64,000 nucleotides of DNA from Valencia hispanica (lineage: Eukaryota > Chordata > Actinopteri > Cyprinodontiformes > Valenciidae), in NCBI GenBank assembly GCA_963556495.2, contig OY747705.1, forward strand, positions 39,621,798 through 39,685,797. Reading direction: 5' to 3'. The notes under the pieces are model-generated. The model did not search any database and had not been told where the DNA came from. It was given only the letters and a program-made list of their open reading frames with translations. Positions 1 through 12,009 of this stretch are shown piece after piece (the first letter of the stretch is position 1; the number at the start of each line of letters is the position of its first letter). Both the position numbers and the translations under genes were made by a program.

Positions 1-895
1 ATCGTAGGTTTTTTTTAGTACAGTTGCCAAACTTACACAGTCATAGCTCTGTTGAGCCAACAATTCCCCCAGCTCTTAGTAGTGATGACTTTATGGAATC
101 CTCCATAAATAAAATTAATTCTATAAAAAATAAAATCATTGGCATCCTCCCAAACATGACTACTTCTCTCTCAGTAAGTGAGGCAGCATCGGAGAGAACT
201 GTAGAACCTCATTTGTGTTTGGGCTGTTTTGACTCAGTTGAGCTTTTGGAATTATCAAAAATATTAGCCTCATCTAAACCTTCAACTTGTATGTTGGACC
301 CAATCCCAACCAAAGTAATTAAGGAAGTGTTCCATTTCGTTCGTGGCCCCATTTTACATATGATGAATCCATCCTTAGTAAATTGATACGTACCACAGGA
401 ATTTAAAATTGCTGTAATAAAACCTTTACTTAAAAACTTTCCCTTGATCAAGATGACTTAGTTAACAGACCTATATCTAACCTTCCTTTCTTTGTTATCC
501 AGAATCCTTAAGAAAAAAGTTGCTAATCAAATTTGTGAGCATCTAAACAGTAAAAACCTGTTTGAAGAGTTTCAGTCACGTTTTAGAGCTCATCATAGCA
601 CTGAAACAGCACTGGTGAAGCTTACTAATGATATTCTCATGGTCCATTATGACTTGTGACATTTCTGGTCTTGTTAGATCTCAGTAATGCTTTTGACACA
701 GTCGATCATAGTATTCTCTTAGAAAGAGTTGAAAATGTTGCAGTGATCAAAGGAACAGTACTAGGCTGGTTTAAATCATATTTGTCTGAGAGATTCCAGT
801 TTGTTAATGTAAATGATAAATTTTCTTCACACTCAAGGGTTACTTGTGGAGTACCACAGGATTCTGAGCTTGGACAAATTCTTTTTACTATATAC
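1..895 (+). mobile_element. L2-type LINE, 5' part (decayed)
   Basis: Translation shows the part of an L2-clade ORF2 between endonuclease and reverse transcriptase. It has the fish L2 signature around SKPSTCMLDPIPTKVIKEV (frame starting at 24), then a region resembling YRPISNLPFLSK with stops and frameshifts. From 656 comes the RT motif [15 protein letters not shown], followed by a GVPQ box in which the usual glycine is aspartate (GVPQDSELG). The reading frame is broken several times (for example a stop just after 380), so this is a dead copy. It is cut at about 895 by the Rex3-like insertion and resumes at about 2314. It begins before the window. The L2 assignment rests on family resemblance; a related CR1-group name such as Maui would also fit. 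Confidence 0.82.
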
Positions 896-944
896 CCATC
901 CATCCATCCATCCATCCATCCATCCATCCATCCATCCATCCATC
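896..944 (+). repeat. (CATC)n microsatellite, LINE 3' tail
   Basis: About a dozen CATC units. On the minus strand this is the (GATG)n tail ending the Rex3/RTE-like LINE, so it arose with the insertion rather than as an independent microsatellite. Confidence 0.9.
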
Positions 945-2313
945 CATTTTCTTCCGCTTATCCGGGGTCATGTCGCGGGGGCAGCAGCCTAAGCAAAGAG
1001 ACTCAGACTTCCCTCTCCCCAGCCACTTGTTCCAGCTCCTCGGGAGGAACCCCAAGGCGCTCCCAGGCCAGCCGAGAAACATAGTCCCTCCAGCGTGTCC
1101 TGGGCCTTCCCCTGGGCCTCCTCCCGGTGAGACGTGCATGAAACACTTCACCAGGGAGGCGTCCAGGAGGCATCCTGATCAGATGCCCGAGCCACCTCAA
1201 CTGACTCCTCTCGATGTGGAGAAGCAGCGGCTCTACTCTGAGCCCCCTCCGGATGACTGAGCTTCTCACCCTATCTCTAAGGGAGAGCCCAGACACTCTG
1301 CGGAGGAAACTCATTTCAGCCGCTTGTATCCGTGATCTCGTTCTTTCGGTCACCACCCAGAGTTCGTGACCATAGATGAGGGTAGGAACGTAGATCGACC
1401 GGTAAATCGAGAGCTTCGCCTTTCGGCTCAGCTCTCTCTTCACCACGACAGACTGGTAAAGCGCCCGCATAACTGCAGATGCCCCACCAATCCATCTATC
1501 AATCTCCCGCTCCATTTTTCCCTCATTCGTGAACAAGACCCCCAGATACTTAAACTCCTCCACTTGGGGAAGGACCCCATCCCCGACCCGGAGAAGGCAC
1601 CCCACCCTTTTCCGGCTCAAGACCATGGCCTCGGATTTGGAGGTGCTGATTCTCATCCCAGCCGCTTCACACTCGGCTGCGAACCGCTCCAGCGGAAGCT
1701 GTAGATCACGTTCCGATGAAGCCAACAGGACCACGTCATCTGCAAAACGCAGAGACCCAATCCTGAGGCCACCAAAACGGATCCCCTCAACGCCTTGGCT
1801 GCGCCTAGAGATCCTGTCCATAAAAGTTAGGAACAGGATCGGTGACAAAGGGCAACCTTGGTGGAGTCCAACTCTCACTGGAAACAAGCCCGATTTACTG
1901 CCGGCAATGCGAACCAAACTCTGGCACCGGTCGTACAGGGACCTAACAGCCCGTATCAAGGGGCCCGGTACCCCATACTCCCGGAGCACCCCCCACAGGG
2001 CCCCCCGAGGGACACGGTCGAACGCCTTCTCCAAGTCCACAAAACAAATGTAGACCGGTTGGGCGAACTCCCAGGCACCCTCCAGGACCCTGCTGAGGGT
2101 GTAGAGCTGGTCCAGTGTTCCACGGCCAGGACGAAAACCGCATTGTTCCTCCTGGATCCGAGGTTCGACTATCCGTCGGACCCTCCTCTCCAGAACCCCT
2201 GAATAGACCTTACCAAGGAGGCTCAGAAGTGTGATCCCCCTGTAGTTGGAACACACCCTGTGGTCCCCCTTTTTAAACAGGGGGACCACCACCCCGGTCT
2301 GCCAATCCAAGGG
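896..2313 (-). mobile_element. Rex3/RTE-like LINE, 5'-truncated, nested in L2
   Basis: This minus-strand insertion carries the RT and C-terminal parts of an RTE-clade ORF2 and ends in the tetranucleotide tail (GATG)n. The tail appears as (CATC)n on plus at about 896-944 and is preceded on the minus strand by the motif GATAAGCGGAAGAAAATGG. Tails of this type, severe 5' truncation and short target duplications are known for fish Rex3/RTE elements. The endonuclease half is missing. The host L2 reading frame (…ILFTIY / MHPIGRII…) is interrupted exactly here, with TATATA-like sequence on both sides (889-894 and 2316-2321) as a likely target-site duplication. Membership of RTE is fairly sure; the name Rex3 is from memory of the family. 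Confidence 0.85.
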
Positions 2314-2355
2314 ATTATATATATGCATCCAATTGGTAGAATCATTAGACAGCAT
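1003..2355 (-). pseudogene. Rex3/RTE-like reverse transcriptase frame
   Basis: A 450-codon open frame. About the first 14 codons are antisense L2 sequence, so the ATG is accidental; element-derived sequence begins near PLDWQTGVVVPLFKKGD. Motifs in order: NYRGITLLS at residues 37-45, FRPGRGTLDQ near 74, the first catalytic region FVDLEKAFDRV at 105-115, LHQGCPLSPILF at 164-175, the catalytic FADD box at 204-207, a VEEFKYLGVLF block in the middle, and a C-terminal [18 protein letters not shown] region. The frame ends at a TGA where the family usually has tryptophan (EV-stop instead of EVW); the last dozen or so residues can still be read beyond it. There is no endonuclease domain, so it cannot be autonomous. 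The open frame suggests a fairly young insertion. Confidence 0.85.
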
Positions 2356-3903
2356 GGGATAAATTTCAACAGCTATGCCGATGATACACAGCTATATTTA
2401 TTCATAAATCCTGATAAATCAAGTCAGCTAGCGAGATTACTGGCATGTCTAGAAGACATAAAAACATGGATGATTCTAACCTTTTTGCTCTTAGATTCTG
2501 ACAAGACAGAAGTTGGCCGTCTTTAACCCAGAAGCTATAAAAAAGAAACTGCTTAGTCAATCGCTTCATCTGGATGGCATTAAATTGGCCTCCAGGAATA
2601 ACGTAAAGAACCTTGGCGTTATTTTTGATCAAGACATGACATTCAAATCCCATATTAAACAGGTTTCTAGGATTTCCCTCTTTCACCTCCGGAATATGGC
2701 TAAAATTAGAAACATCCTGTCCAAGAGTGATGCTGAGAAACTAGTCCATGCATTTGTTACCTCAAGGCTCGTCTACTGTAATCTTTACTATCAGGAAGTC
2801 CACAAAATGTAATTAAAAGCCTTCAGTTGATCCAAAATATTGCAGCAAGAGTTCAGATGAAAATAAAAGGTTTCTCCTGTTTTAGCTTTTCTTCAATGGC
2901 TCCCTGTTAAATCCAGAATATAATTTAAGATCCTCCTTCTTACATATAAAGCCCTTAATAATCAAACTTCATCATACATCAGAGATCTGATTGTTCCATA
3001 TGTTCCTAACAGAGCACTTCGCTCTCAGACTGCAGGTTTACTTGTAGTTCCTAGGATTTCTAAAAGTAGAATGGGAGGCAGATATTTTAGTTATCAGGAA
3101 CCTCCCCTGTGAAACCAGCTCCCAGTTTTAGTCAGTGAGGCAGACACTCTACTACTTTTAAGGCCAGGCTTAAAACTTTCCTTTTTGATAAAGCTTATAC
3201 TTAGAGTGGCTTAGGTCATCCTGAGTTATCTCTGTAGTTATGCTGCTATAGGCTTAGACTGCTAGAGGAGAGACTGACCACTTTTCTTCACTCTGCTACT
3301 TTCTTTTCTACTACTCTTGTTGTATAATTTGCTGTTATTTCTACTGTTAACTTTGTTTTCTCTCAGTGTTTTTCTCTCCATAAAAGCTACACCTGGTCTG
3401 GTATTCTGCTTAGCTGGAATGCCCTGTTGGACGGAGTCGTCGACTAGAATGATGGTCTCGGTGGCTAAACATCCCCCATGTCCTGTTATCAACTTTTTAC
3501 TTTCTTTAATATAGAAAGTACTCTTATATCAGACCTTCTGCTCTTTCTGTGTCTCTGCTCTGTCTTCTCAAACCCCCAGACGGTCGTGGCAGATGGCCGT
3601 TTGAGTCAGGTTCTGCTGGAGGTTTCTTCCTGTTAAAGGGGAGTTTTTCCTCTCCGCCCTCTCTACATGTTTGCTCAGTATGAGGGGTTGCTGTAGTTGG
3701 AAGTCTGCATCAACGGCACGCAACCTCAAGTCAATGACTCCATGCAATTTGCTAGGATTCCTTAAATAGGAAACTAACTAAAACTTTAAACTCATTGGAA
3801 AGTTTTGTATGATTGCATTGAAATGACTTTTCTTGTAAAGTGCCTTGAGATGACATTTGTTGTGAATCGGCACTTTATAAATAAACTGAATTGAATTGAA
3901 CTG
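2314..3903 (+). mobile_element. L2-type LINE, 3' part with UTR and tail
   Basis: This continues the L2 copy interrupted at 895. The catalytic RT box reads YADDTQLYL (YADD codons at 2374-2385). It is followed by NLGVIFDQDMTFKSHIKQV and HLRNMAKIRNILSKSDAEKLVHAFVTSRLVYCN (from about 2610 to 2790), which is the standard C-terminal half of fish L2 ORF2. Stops and frameshifts are present (for example near 2525 and 2810). The 3' UTR contains the abundant fish motif GGAGGTTTCTTCCTGTTAAA near 3619-3640. It ends with GTGCCTTGAGATGACATTTG and a short (TGAAT)n-like tail at about 3885-3903, as L2 3' ends do. Confidence 0.85.
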
Positions 3904-4634
3904 AAAGGCTCTCTCAGCATGTGCACATGTCGGCATTAAGTGTAGAATACACCCAAAGACACTTCAGCTAATATTCCTTACATTTCACTCTCAACAATAA
4001 CTTCCCCAATGTGATCCACAATGTCACTGGCTGTCTCCATTACTTAAGCTATCATGATCATATTGATATTTAATATAAATGTTCCAAAACCCCCAACAAA
4101 GCTGGGGAAGCATATCAACACTTTTATCTAAAACTGTCCATATTCTAATAAATCTTCCCATAACTGCTGGATGTTATTGACTTTTTTCCCCGTTAACCTT
4201 AAAGAAAAATGTGTAAAAAAAGAACCTTAAATATGACCGTTGTATTCTTTCAAACTGTGGGTTTACATTAGAAACACACACATCCATTCAGGCTGAATTT
4301 GGTAGGGATTTATGTAAATCCCAAAACCCAAATGGACCACATGTGAGAAATGAAGAAGGGGTGCTTTGAGCATAGAGGGACATAAGTAGGAACTAAAGGG
4401 GAATTATTTTTTTAGTCTATAAATATATTATACATACTTGTGTGTTTTATTTAAGCTACTTAACTTTTTTTTGTCAATGGTAGAAAAAAGTTTTTGACTA
4501 GTTTCATAGTGCTGCAAAGCAAACCTTTGGTGTTTATTATACCAGTCTCTAAGTTTCTGCATAACAAATGTGCATAATGTCTCCTAATGGATTCAGATGA
4601 CCTTAAAAAATGTAATCACATCAGTGATACTCAA
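3904..4634. other. AT-rich unique DNA, no gene seen
   Basis: No recognisable exon, repeat family or RNA gene. The stretch is AT-rich with several T runs. Confidence 0.5.
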
Positions 4635-4830
<196 letters not shown>

Positions 4831-4985
4831 GAACATAAAATTCTCGTTATTAAAATTCATGTAACAAATTGTAATAATATACAAAGAATAGTAATAAAAG
4901 TCTATAAAAGTAAGGAAAAAAAGAATGGGTGGGTGGATGACTGTTAAATAAAAAACAGTTTTACAATTATTATATAAAAATATCC

Positions 4986-6235
4986 AGTACTGTGCAAAAG
5001 TTTTAGGCAGGTGTGAAAAAATGCTGTAAACAAAGAATGCTTTCAAAAATTGAAGTGTTAATCCTTTATTTTAATCAATCAACAAAATTCAGTAAATGTA
5101 CAAAAGAGAGATCTATATCAAATCAATATTTGGTGTGACCACCCTTAGCCTTCAAAACAGCATCAATTATTTTAATTACACTTGTAAACAGATTTTGAAG
5201 GACCTTGGCTGGTAGGTTGTTCCAAACACCTTGAAAAAACTAACCACAGAACTTCTGTGGATGTTGGCTTCCTCACATGTTCTTCTTTACCCTGAAAATA
5301 GTTATTAATGACTTTGGCTGTATGTTTGGGGTCATTGTCCTGTTGCAGGATAAATTTGGGGCCAATCACATGCCTCCCTGATGGTATTGCCTGATGGATA
5401 AGTATCTGCCTGTATTTCTCAGCATTGAGAACACCATTAATCCTGACCATATCTCTAACTACATCTGCAGAAATGCAGCCCCAAACATCCGAGGAACATC
5501 CACTGCGCTTCACTGTTGCCTACAGACACTCATTATTGTACCACTCTCCAGCCCTTCAATGAACAAACTACTTTCTGTTACAGCCAAATATTTACAATTT
5601 TGACTCATCAGTTCATAGCACCTGCTGCCATTGTTCGGTGCCCCAGTCCCTTTGTTTTCGTGCATACTTGAGTGGCTTGGGCTTGTTTCCACATCAAAGG
5701 TATGCCTTTTTGACTGCAACTCTTCCATGAAGATCAATTCTAGCCAGACTTCTTTGGATAGCAGATGGTTGTACCTGAGTCCCACTGGTTTCTGCCAGTT
5801 CCGAGCTGATGGCACTCTTGGATATCTTCCGATTTCAAAGGATAATAAGCTTGATGCGTCTTTCATCTGCTGCATTAAGATTCCTTGGCGACCACTGCAT
5901 CTACAATCCTCAACGTTGCATGCTGCTTTGTGCTTCTTCAAAAGAGCTTGAACAGCACATTTTGAAACCCCGAGTCTGCTTTGAAATCTTTGTCTGGGAG
6001 AAATCTTGCTGATGCAGTATAACTACCTTGTGTTTTGTTGCTGTGCTCAATCTTGCCATGATATGAAACGATCCTCCACAACTTCACCTTGATAGCAGAG
6101 TTTGGCTGTTCTACACCCAGTGTTAAGCCTCCTACACAGCTGTTTCTGTTCAGTTAATGACTGTGTTTCAACCTACCTGTAACATTGATTGTTATTAGCA
6201 CCAGTTTGGTATAAGTTTAGATTTGACATTGTTTT
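4986..6235 (-). mobile_element. Tc1/mariner-like transposon, decayed
   Basis: The 3' end (plus left end, from about 4986) begins with the fish Tc1 terminal sequence CAGTACTGTGCAAAAGTTTT and AGGCAGGTG. It is followed by TTTGGTGTGACCACCCTTAG near 5130, a hallmark of this family. The interior encodes a transposase relic on the minus strand. The opposite end is poorly preserved: sequence resembling the family runs to about 6235 (TTAGCACCAGTTTGGTATAA), but no clear matching inverted repeat is visible. That end may be diverged or truncated. Confidence 0.85.
5175..6059 (-). pseudogene. Tc1-like transposase pseudogene
   Basis: Translation starts at the ATG at 6059-6057 with MARLSTATKHKVVILHQQDF, the N-terminal paired-like DNA-binding region. 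The frame then breaks several times. Recognisable blocks are SAISSELAETSGTQVQPSAI (about 5830-5770) and TDESK, the likely first catalytic aspartate (about 5600). After them comes a frame with VWGCISADVVRDMVRINGVL leading to QQDNDPKHTAKVINN, the second catalytic aspartate (about 5340-5310). Immediately afterwards the sequence jumps from KEEH to RKPTSTEVLWLV. The WPxQSPDLNPIE-type segment normally between them, which holds the last catalytic glutamate, is missing. Several in-frame stops confirm that it is inactive. Confidence 0.87.
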
Positions 6236-8808
6236 ACTTTTAAAAGTGTTACTTCAGCATGCGACATTAGGTTGATGAAGAATTAAAGGTACAATGCCAA
6301 GATCTAAATAATGCCTCACTATTTTGCAAATATAAGTCTGAAATTTTTTCTTGTTACTTTGTTCCTTGGCAATTTTGAACATGTTTTTTATCTTTGCTCT
6401 GGTGAAAATGAGCCACAGACTATTGACACTTTGACAGCTAATGGTATAAAGCAATCTACTTTAGTGTACTCTGATCATAAAGTATGAAAATTGGATTATG
6501 CTGCTTTAATAAAAAAAACAGATTATCAACCATAGCTCACTTAAAGTGTTTTAGTTTAAACAGAGGTCATGAGTCAGGTATAAACTAGAAGTAATCTGGA
6601 GCCCTTGTGTATCTGAAAGTAGGCCCTAGAGAACTCCTCACTTTGGAGCGCTGGGATAGGCTCCAGGCATTGAACGATTCCATATCGGCAAATCCAGGTC
6701 CAAAATGAAAAGCTGGCTTGATAGTTCATAGTTGGAGTTAAAAAAAAGTCACAAAGGGGGATTCATGAGTAAAAGATGTAAAGTCAAGTGTGAAGATTTA
6801 GAGGTCAAAATGCAAATAATGTTATAATGCAGGACAGGTTAGATTTTGTGCACTCAAATGTGAATATTTTGCTCTACAACCCAATGAATAGGCTAATTAA
6901 ATTTAAACTTAATTATAGAGGGAAATTTAGCCTGTGTATAATTATTTTGCAGATTATACAAAAAATGCTTGACTGGAAAGGAGGAACAGCGTAGTATCTG
7001 TCCTGATCTGGATGGAATTGACCTTGAGTGAATCATGCAGGTGGGAGGTATAGCACCCCACTGGCCTACTTACAAAGTTGACTTAAAATCTCATTAAAAT
7101 TCAATTAGGCAAAAATAATAATCTATGCCAAATTAAACAAAAACTCACAATCAGCAGCTCTGCCTTCAGTCAAATGAAAAAAGAAGAGATCACTTGAATG
7201 AAAGGAAATATGATCTTAAGTAACAGTTTTCCCCTCGGTGGGTTTGAGTAGGTCTGAGCAGAGTCTGTTTCCCAGGCTTGTGGACCACCGGAGAGACCGG
7301 GTTGAGCTCAGAGGCAGTAAAAGCCTGAGGCGCAGTAAAAGAGACAAGCTGGGAGCTTGGAGCTGGACCGGCTCCTCTTTTAGTGGAACAGTTTATGTGA
7401 TGAAGACGAGGGGCCGTGTGTGTGAAATTTAAGGGAAGCTAATTGCTGAGATTCCAACAGCCTCAACAAATAAAGCAAGTGGCCATAAAAGCAGATGGTA
7501 GTGATTAGCCCATGCTGATACACATCTACAGTTTGTTCCTCTGACCTTCCTCTGCTCAAGTGCACACCCACAAAGCTGTTTGGGAAAATGATGCAAAGCA
7601 GGCATCCAAAAGATAAGTATCCAAAACACACCACTGTAAAAAGACATGGGGAACACCTGTGTAAATGACATCATAATAGTGTGGTGAAAGAAGACTCTTT
7701 CAAATTTTTCCCAGTGTTTAATCAAAACTTGAGATGTAGTTGTGTTTAAATTCCATCTAAAGTTACATTTTATCAATCTGGCAATGGTTGCAAATATGCA
7801 ACAGTTACAAACCAGACCAAACTGTTGGGTGTTGACCTGTAGACCTGTATTGGGGAATACTGTTAAAGGCCATATAACAACTGTTGCTAATGTGTAATTG
7901 TGTTTCATACCAACTCACTAATGATGTGAAGGATGTTGCAATCTTTCCAATTATTTATGATAGTGATGATTTTTGTACCCTGACCTGGGGTTCCTGAAGG
8001 ACCAGCAAGGGGTCAACTGAGTTTGAGAAAAACTGCTTTTTCTATTTGGATGTTTAAAAGATTGCCTTTTAGAGGCCATTTGAAATGGAGCTTTGGGTAA
8101 AATGTTGGCATATTTCCAGTGCATGTGTGCCATTCCTGTCAAATAAATCAATCCATTCTGTCAGCCATTGTAAAGAACATTTGAAGGTCTTTTATGGGAA
8201 TATTATTTTCCCTGCATATAGATAGTTTAGGTAGCATTATGTTTATAAGCAAAACTTCTCAAACAAGCAACATATACCAACAGGCGGTGTTTTTAAATGC
8301 TGAAAAAATATCTGAGATGAATCTCTTAAGATGGAAAACACAAATATTCCTTCGGTTTTCTACATCTACAGAGCTGGACGTGTACTGTTCCTTGGTTGTA
8401 TTTAAAGATAGTGCTACCAAAAAAATGTGGGAACACAAAAGAAAAAAAGTTACATGTTTCTTTACAATATGTTTATGTTACTGGTTTTCTTGTAAAGACA
8501 GCCAAACAAGACAAACGGGTTCAGATGTTGCCATGACTATTGTTCACACTTGGCACAGAACAGAGTCTGAAGAATTATTAGGGCACAAAAATAACATCCT
8601 AAGGTCTACTCAGACAGAAGTACAATATAATTTAAGCTCGACACCCTGGTGTAGATGCAAAACAAATAAATGCCACTCATTGCTAAAGATCTAATCAAGT
8701 GTGCAATTCACTACAGCAGCTAATTATCTGAGTCATAGCAGTATTGTTGTTTACCATTAAATATGGCTTTTCTTTCTCGAGAAGATATATATAGATTTTT
8801 TATTTGTC
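6236..8808. other. Unique AT-rich DNA, no gene recognised
   Basis: No exon or repeat family recognised. A GC-richer patch at about 7230-7425 with several GAG/GGCAG-type words stands out from the AT-rich surroundings. A 166-codon open frame at 8194-8694 has low-complexity, lysine/serine-rich composition with no motif I recognise, and I do not regard it as a gene. Confidence 0.45.
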
Positions 8809-9200
8809 TAGTAAGTAAGTAAGAAAAGTTTATTTATAAAGCCCTTTTCACAGACACCGAAGTCACAAAACGCTGAACAGCATAAATCACCAAAAAAGTA
8901 GTCCAATTAAAAGGAGGATACATCTAAAAATTAATATAAAGAACAGTAAAAAGGGTCACAATAAATAAAATCATGACATAAAGGCCTGGGTGAATAAAAT
9001 GATTTTTTGTTGTTTTTTGAAATCCTCGATAGAGTCCACTAAACGAAGCTGAAGGAGCAGGCTATTCCACAGTCTAGGAGCCAAAGACTGAAAGGCCCTG
9101 TCCCCCTTAGTTTTTAGATGGGTACGTGGAACATCCAGAAGATTCTACGCTTGGGACCGAAGGGCTTGAGCAGGACAGTGTTCAGTCCTAAGACAGTAAG
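8809..9200 (-). mobile_element. L2-type LINE 3' end fragment
   Basis: On the minus strand this reads the C-terminus and 3' UTR of an L2-like element. The protein relic resembles LWNSLPLELRLVDSIEDFKKQLKTYLFTQAF (seen in pieces between 9100 and 8980), followed by a UTR ending in GGGCTTTATAAATAAACTTT-like sequence and a short (ACTT)n tail (plus GTAAGTAAGTAAG at 8809-8823). It is truncated at the 5' side near 9200. No intact frame. Confidence 0.65.
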
Positions 9201-9274
9201 CATTGCTGTTTCGGAAAAATATTGGGTAGGGGCCTGTTTACCTGCATTTCAATGACCTACAAACTACTGCTGCT

Positions 9275-9625
9275 AACATCTTTTAGCATATTTTAACAAT
9301 CTCTTCAGCCGTCATCTGTTGGGGTAGCAGCATCAGAGCCAGGGATTTAAATAGGTTAAACAACCTGATAAAGAAGGCTGGTTCTGTTCTTGGGACAACT
9401 GTGGAACATCTTGAGATGATAATGCAAAGAAGGATTCTTCATAAAATCAAAAAAATTATGGACAACCCTGAGCATCCTCTTCATGAGACAGTCATACAAC
9501 AACAGAGCGTCTTCAGTCGAGGCTTCCTCAGTTTCGCTGCAATACAGACCGCTATAGGAAATCCTTCCTGCCCACAGCCATCATCATCTACAACAACTCC
9601 TTTAAATTCCTGCAATTTCTGCCCT
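9275..9625 (+). mobile_element. Rex1/jockey-like LINE, C-terminal ORF2 fragment
   Basis: Translation gives SSAVICWGSSIRARDLNRLN, then IKKAGSVLGTTVEHLEMIMQ and ILHKIKKIMDNPEHPLHETV. It then passes, after a frameshift near 9550, to RYRKSFLPTAIIIYNNS. This series (W-G near the start, KKAG, NPxHPL, then SFLPxAIxxYN) is the C-terminal end of a common fish LINE ORF2. I assign it to the Rex1/jockey group with moderate confidence. Only the last 110 or so codons are present. Confidence 0.7.
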
Positions 9626-9954
9626 ACATTTTTTAATGCCTTAAGGTGTTTAGTCTCTCCAGAAATGTTGGGGGCTTCCCCCAGGTCTCATCCAGTAAGA
9701 CATGCTGGAAAATCATCCAAAGAGAAACTTTGAAGAACACTCCTGTCAAGACTGCCCAAACTAGCATCCAGCTAAGGTTGGTCTTCACAAAGTCACACGG
9801 GAGATTCCTTGCAAACAAAACTTAAGTCTTTCCATCCATCATCTGGTCCATCATGCCATCATTGTGAACAGGACCGAAAGATTCTTCAATAGTCATCCTT
9901 TTTAGGAGTTACTGTGTGTTCCTGACTTTTTTATCAATTTGTTTGACACATTTT
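9626..9954. other. Unrecognised DNA after LINE fragment
   Basis: Probably includes some 3' UTR of the preceding LINE fragment, but no family-specific tail is visible. A 61-codon minus frame (9633-9818) has no recognisable motif. Confidence 0.4.
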
Positions 9955-10050
9955 TATAAAAAAATTAATTTTATTTAACAATAACTTTACCAGGAAGTCC
10001 CTTGAGATAAAATCGCTTTTTTGAGGGAGACCCGTTCAGAAGACACACAG
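9955..10050. repeat. Interspersed fish repeat fragment
   Basis: The segment TTTTATTTAACAATAACTTT, then ACCAGGAAGTCCCTTGAGAT and GAGGGAGACC, resembles a dispersed teleost repeat (family name not known to me) with consensus words CCAGGAAGTCCC and AAGGGAGACC. The boundaries are approximate. Confidence 0.45.
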
Positions 10051-12009
10051 GTGTTTAAATGAAATTTCTTTAATATATATTTTTCACAATAGAGCATAAA
10101 ATTAAAACTTCATAAAACAATTCAAGAGTTTTAAGAAAAACAATTAAGCAATTTTAAATTTGTAATTTAAGCTTTTAGCAGAAACAGCTTCACACTGTTC
10201 CTATAATAATGGTTATTATGGTAAAGAAGGCTAATCTTAGCTACTTATTAAAGCAATAACACCTCTACTACCTTGTAAGTGTTGTACCTTACTTTGCATC
10301 ATCATTTGGATTATAAACATTAGGACAGCAAATAGTTTTCATCCAAAACCCCTTTCAAAGGCCAACATTATTTTCAAAGGGGACCATCCAGTTCGTATAA
10401 CCTTTTTTCAGGAGTTTCTGCAGGCTCTGTTGTCAAAAGATTTCAAATCTTCAAGGATCTGTGGGAACCTTGTGACTGTTCATTAAACAGGGGATCATGA
10501 CTAACGAGCAAAATCAGGACCATGTGGAGCACAGGGAGCCTCCTTGCCCTCTGCCCTTCCAATATCGTTAGATGAACATCAGAAAGGACGGGCTGACAAG
10601 ACACACATGTCTTCATGAGTATGTTAGCAGTAATCTCTTTAGGTTAAGGCTTTCATATTTTTTAGGCTGAGGTTCTCAATATGTCAGAAAATTGAAAAAC
10701 TGAAATTAGGATACTTTAAGAAATTCTTCCATTCTTCCAGTAAACAAACATGTATCAAAGTTTGAACAGAAAAATACTTTAAAATACTTTACTACTAAAC
10801 TACTTTAAAGTTTTGCAACATTCAGCTGGAAGTTTCTACAGTTACATTTAATGAAAGATGAATCAAAGCTGTACCACATAGTGGTTTTGTCAATATGGCT
10901 GGCATTTTCAGATCACTTCAGAACCTTGGAATACATGCTTATTTTCCAGTATTCGTTGGGCTACCACACAGCACCACGGGGAAAGTAAGCCCCGACTTCC
11001 CAGCACATACCTTCAGCCTACTTCTTATTGGAAAAACTGGGATATCATACAGAGGAAATGCCTGGCATATTCCCAGAACAAAAGGAGCAATCTAGACATC
11101 GGGGGCAAGAAGGAAAATATATTGAGTTAAAATTAAAGACATTTTTGTCATATTCAATCTACAAAGTCAAAAATCAAAATCAGATGAGGTTATTGAGGCT
11201 GGGGAATACGTTCAGACTGGTTTGGATGAAGGTGCAAGCAGGTTAGACACATATGTGAGTGTGAGAAGTGTTGTGACGTTTGAGTGGTGTAGACGTTAAG
11301 TGGCTGACATTGAATCCAGTCTTTGCTGCCTAGTCCACTTGCGTGTCTCACTATGCCTGTGTGTGTATGTGTTTGTGCACGACCCTACGAATGCTTTCCA
11401 GAGTGTGCACCTGTGTCATATAAATCCGCCAAGAGCTTGCTCCCGTAGCAGTGCTACATTTCCAATAACAGTTACAGAGAGGGCTGCAGGCAATGGGTGG
11501 AGAGAAAGCTACTGTATGTTGCTGTAATAGAGCACAGCTGTGAGTGGATAAGGGTGTCGTGTGCACATGTATTAAGTCCAGAAGAGGTTCCCTACTGATG
11601 AGCATGTTTATGAGGGGAAAGAGTGCATTTAAATGTCTTGACATTTTCTTTGACAAACTCTTGAAATGTTTAAAAGTATAACATGTGTTTGGAAAATCCA
11701 CTTACTTATGTAGATTAAATATGATAAATGGGAAATGTTTATTTTATTTTACTTTTCTAGAACAAATAACAACCATCTGCTAAAATACTTAAAAGAATGT
11801 GCCCCTGTTGCTCAACTTATTAAATGTACTCTCCTTCTTTTACCTCTATTTCTGAAGGAACTTTGATACATCATCCAAAAATAACAGCCAATCTATGCAA
11901 TGCATGCAAAGAGAATATTTTAACATTGAACATTTCTATTCATCAAAGAGCAATCATTGTATTCCTTTTTCCTATCCAAGTTTACTATTCCGCATTATAT
12001 ATATGTACA
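10051..12009. other. Unique DNA, no gene recognised
   Basis: AT-rich, with poly-A/T runs and no repeat family or exon I can name. Short open frames near 10895-11527 overlap on both strands and lack motifs. Confidence 0.45.

Noticed and set aside
896..944. Short tandem units as a CRISPR array
   Set aside because: Tetranucleotide repeats without spacers, in eukaryotic DNA; the same applies to all microsatellites here.
1003..2355. Longest open frame in the window (450 codons, minus) as a host gene
   Set aside because: It is a LINE reverse transcriptase with FADD box and (GATG)n tail; its first codons are antisense L2.
8194..8694. 166-codon plus frame
   Set aside because: No motif, low-complexity composition, AT-rich context and no splice or promoter support.
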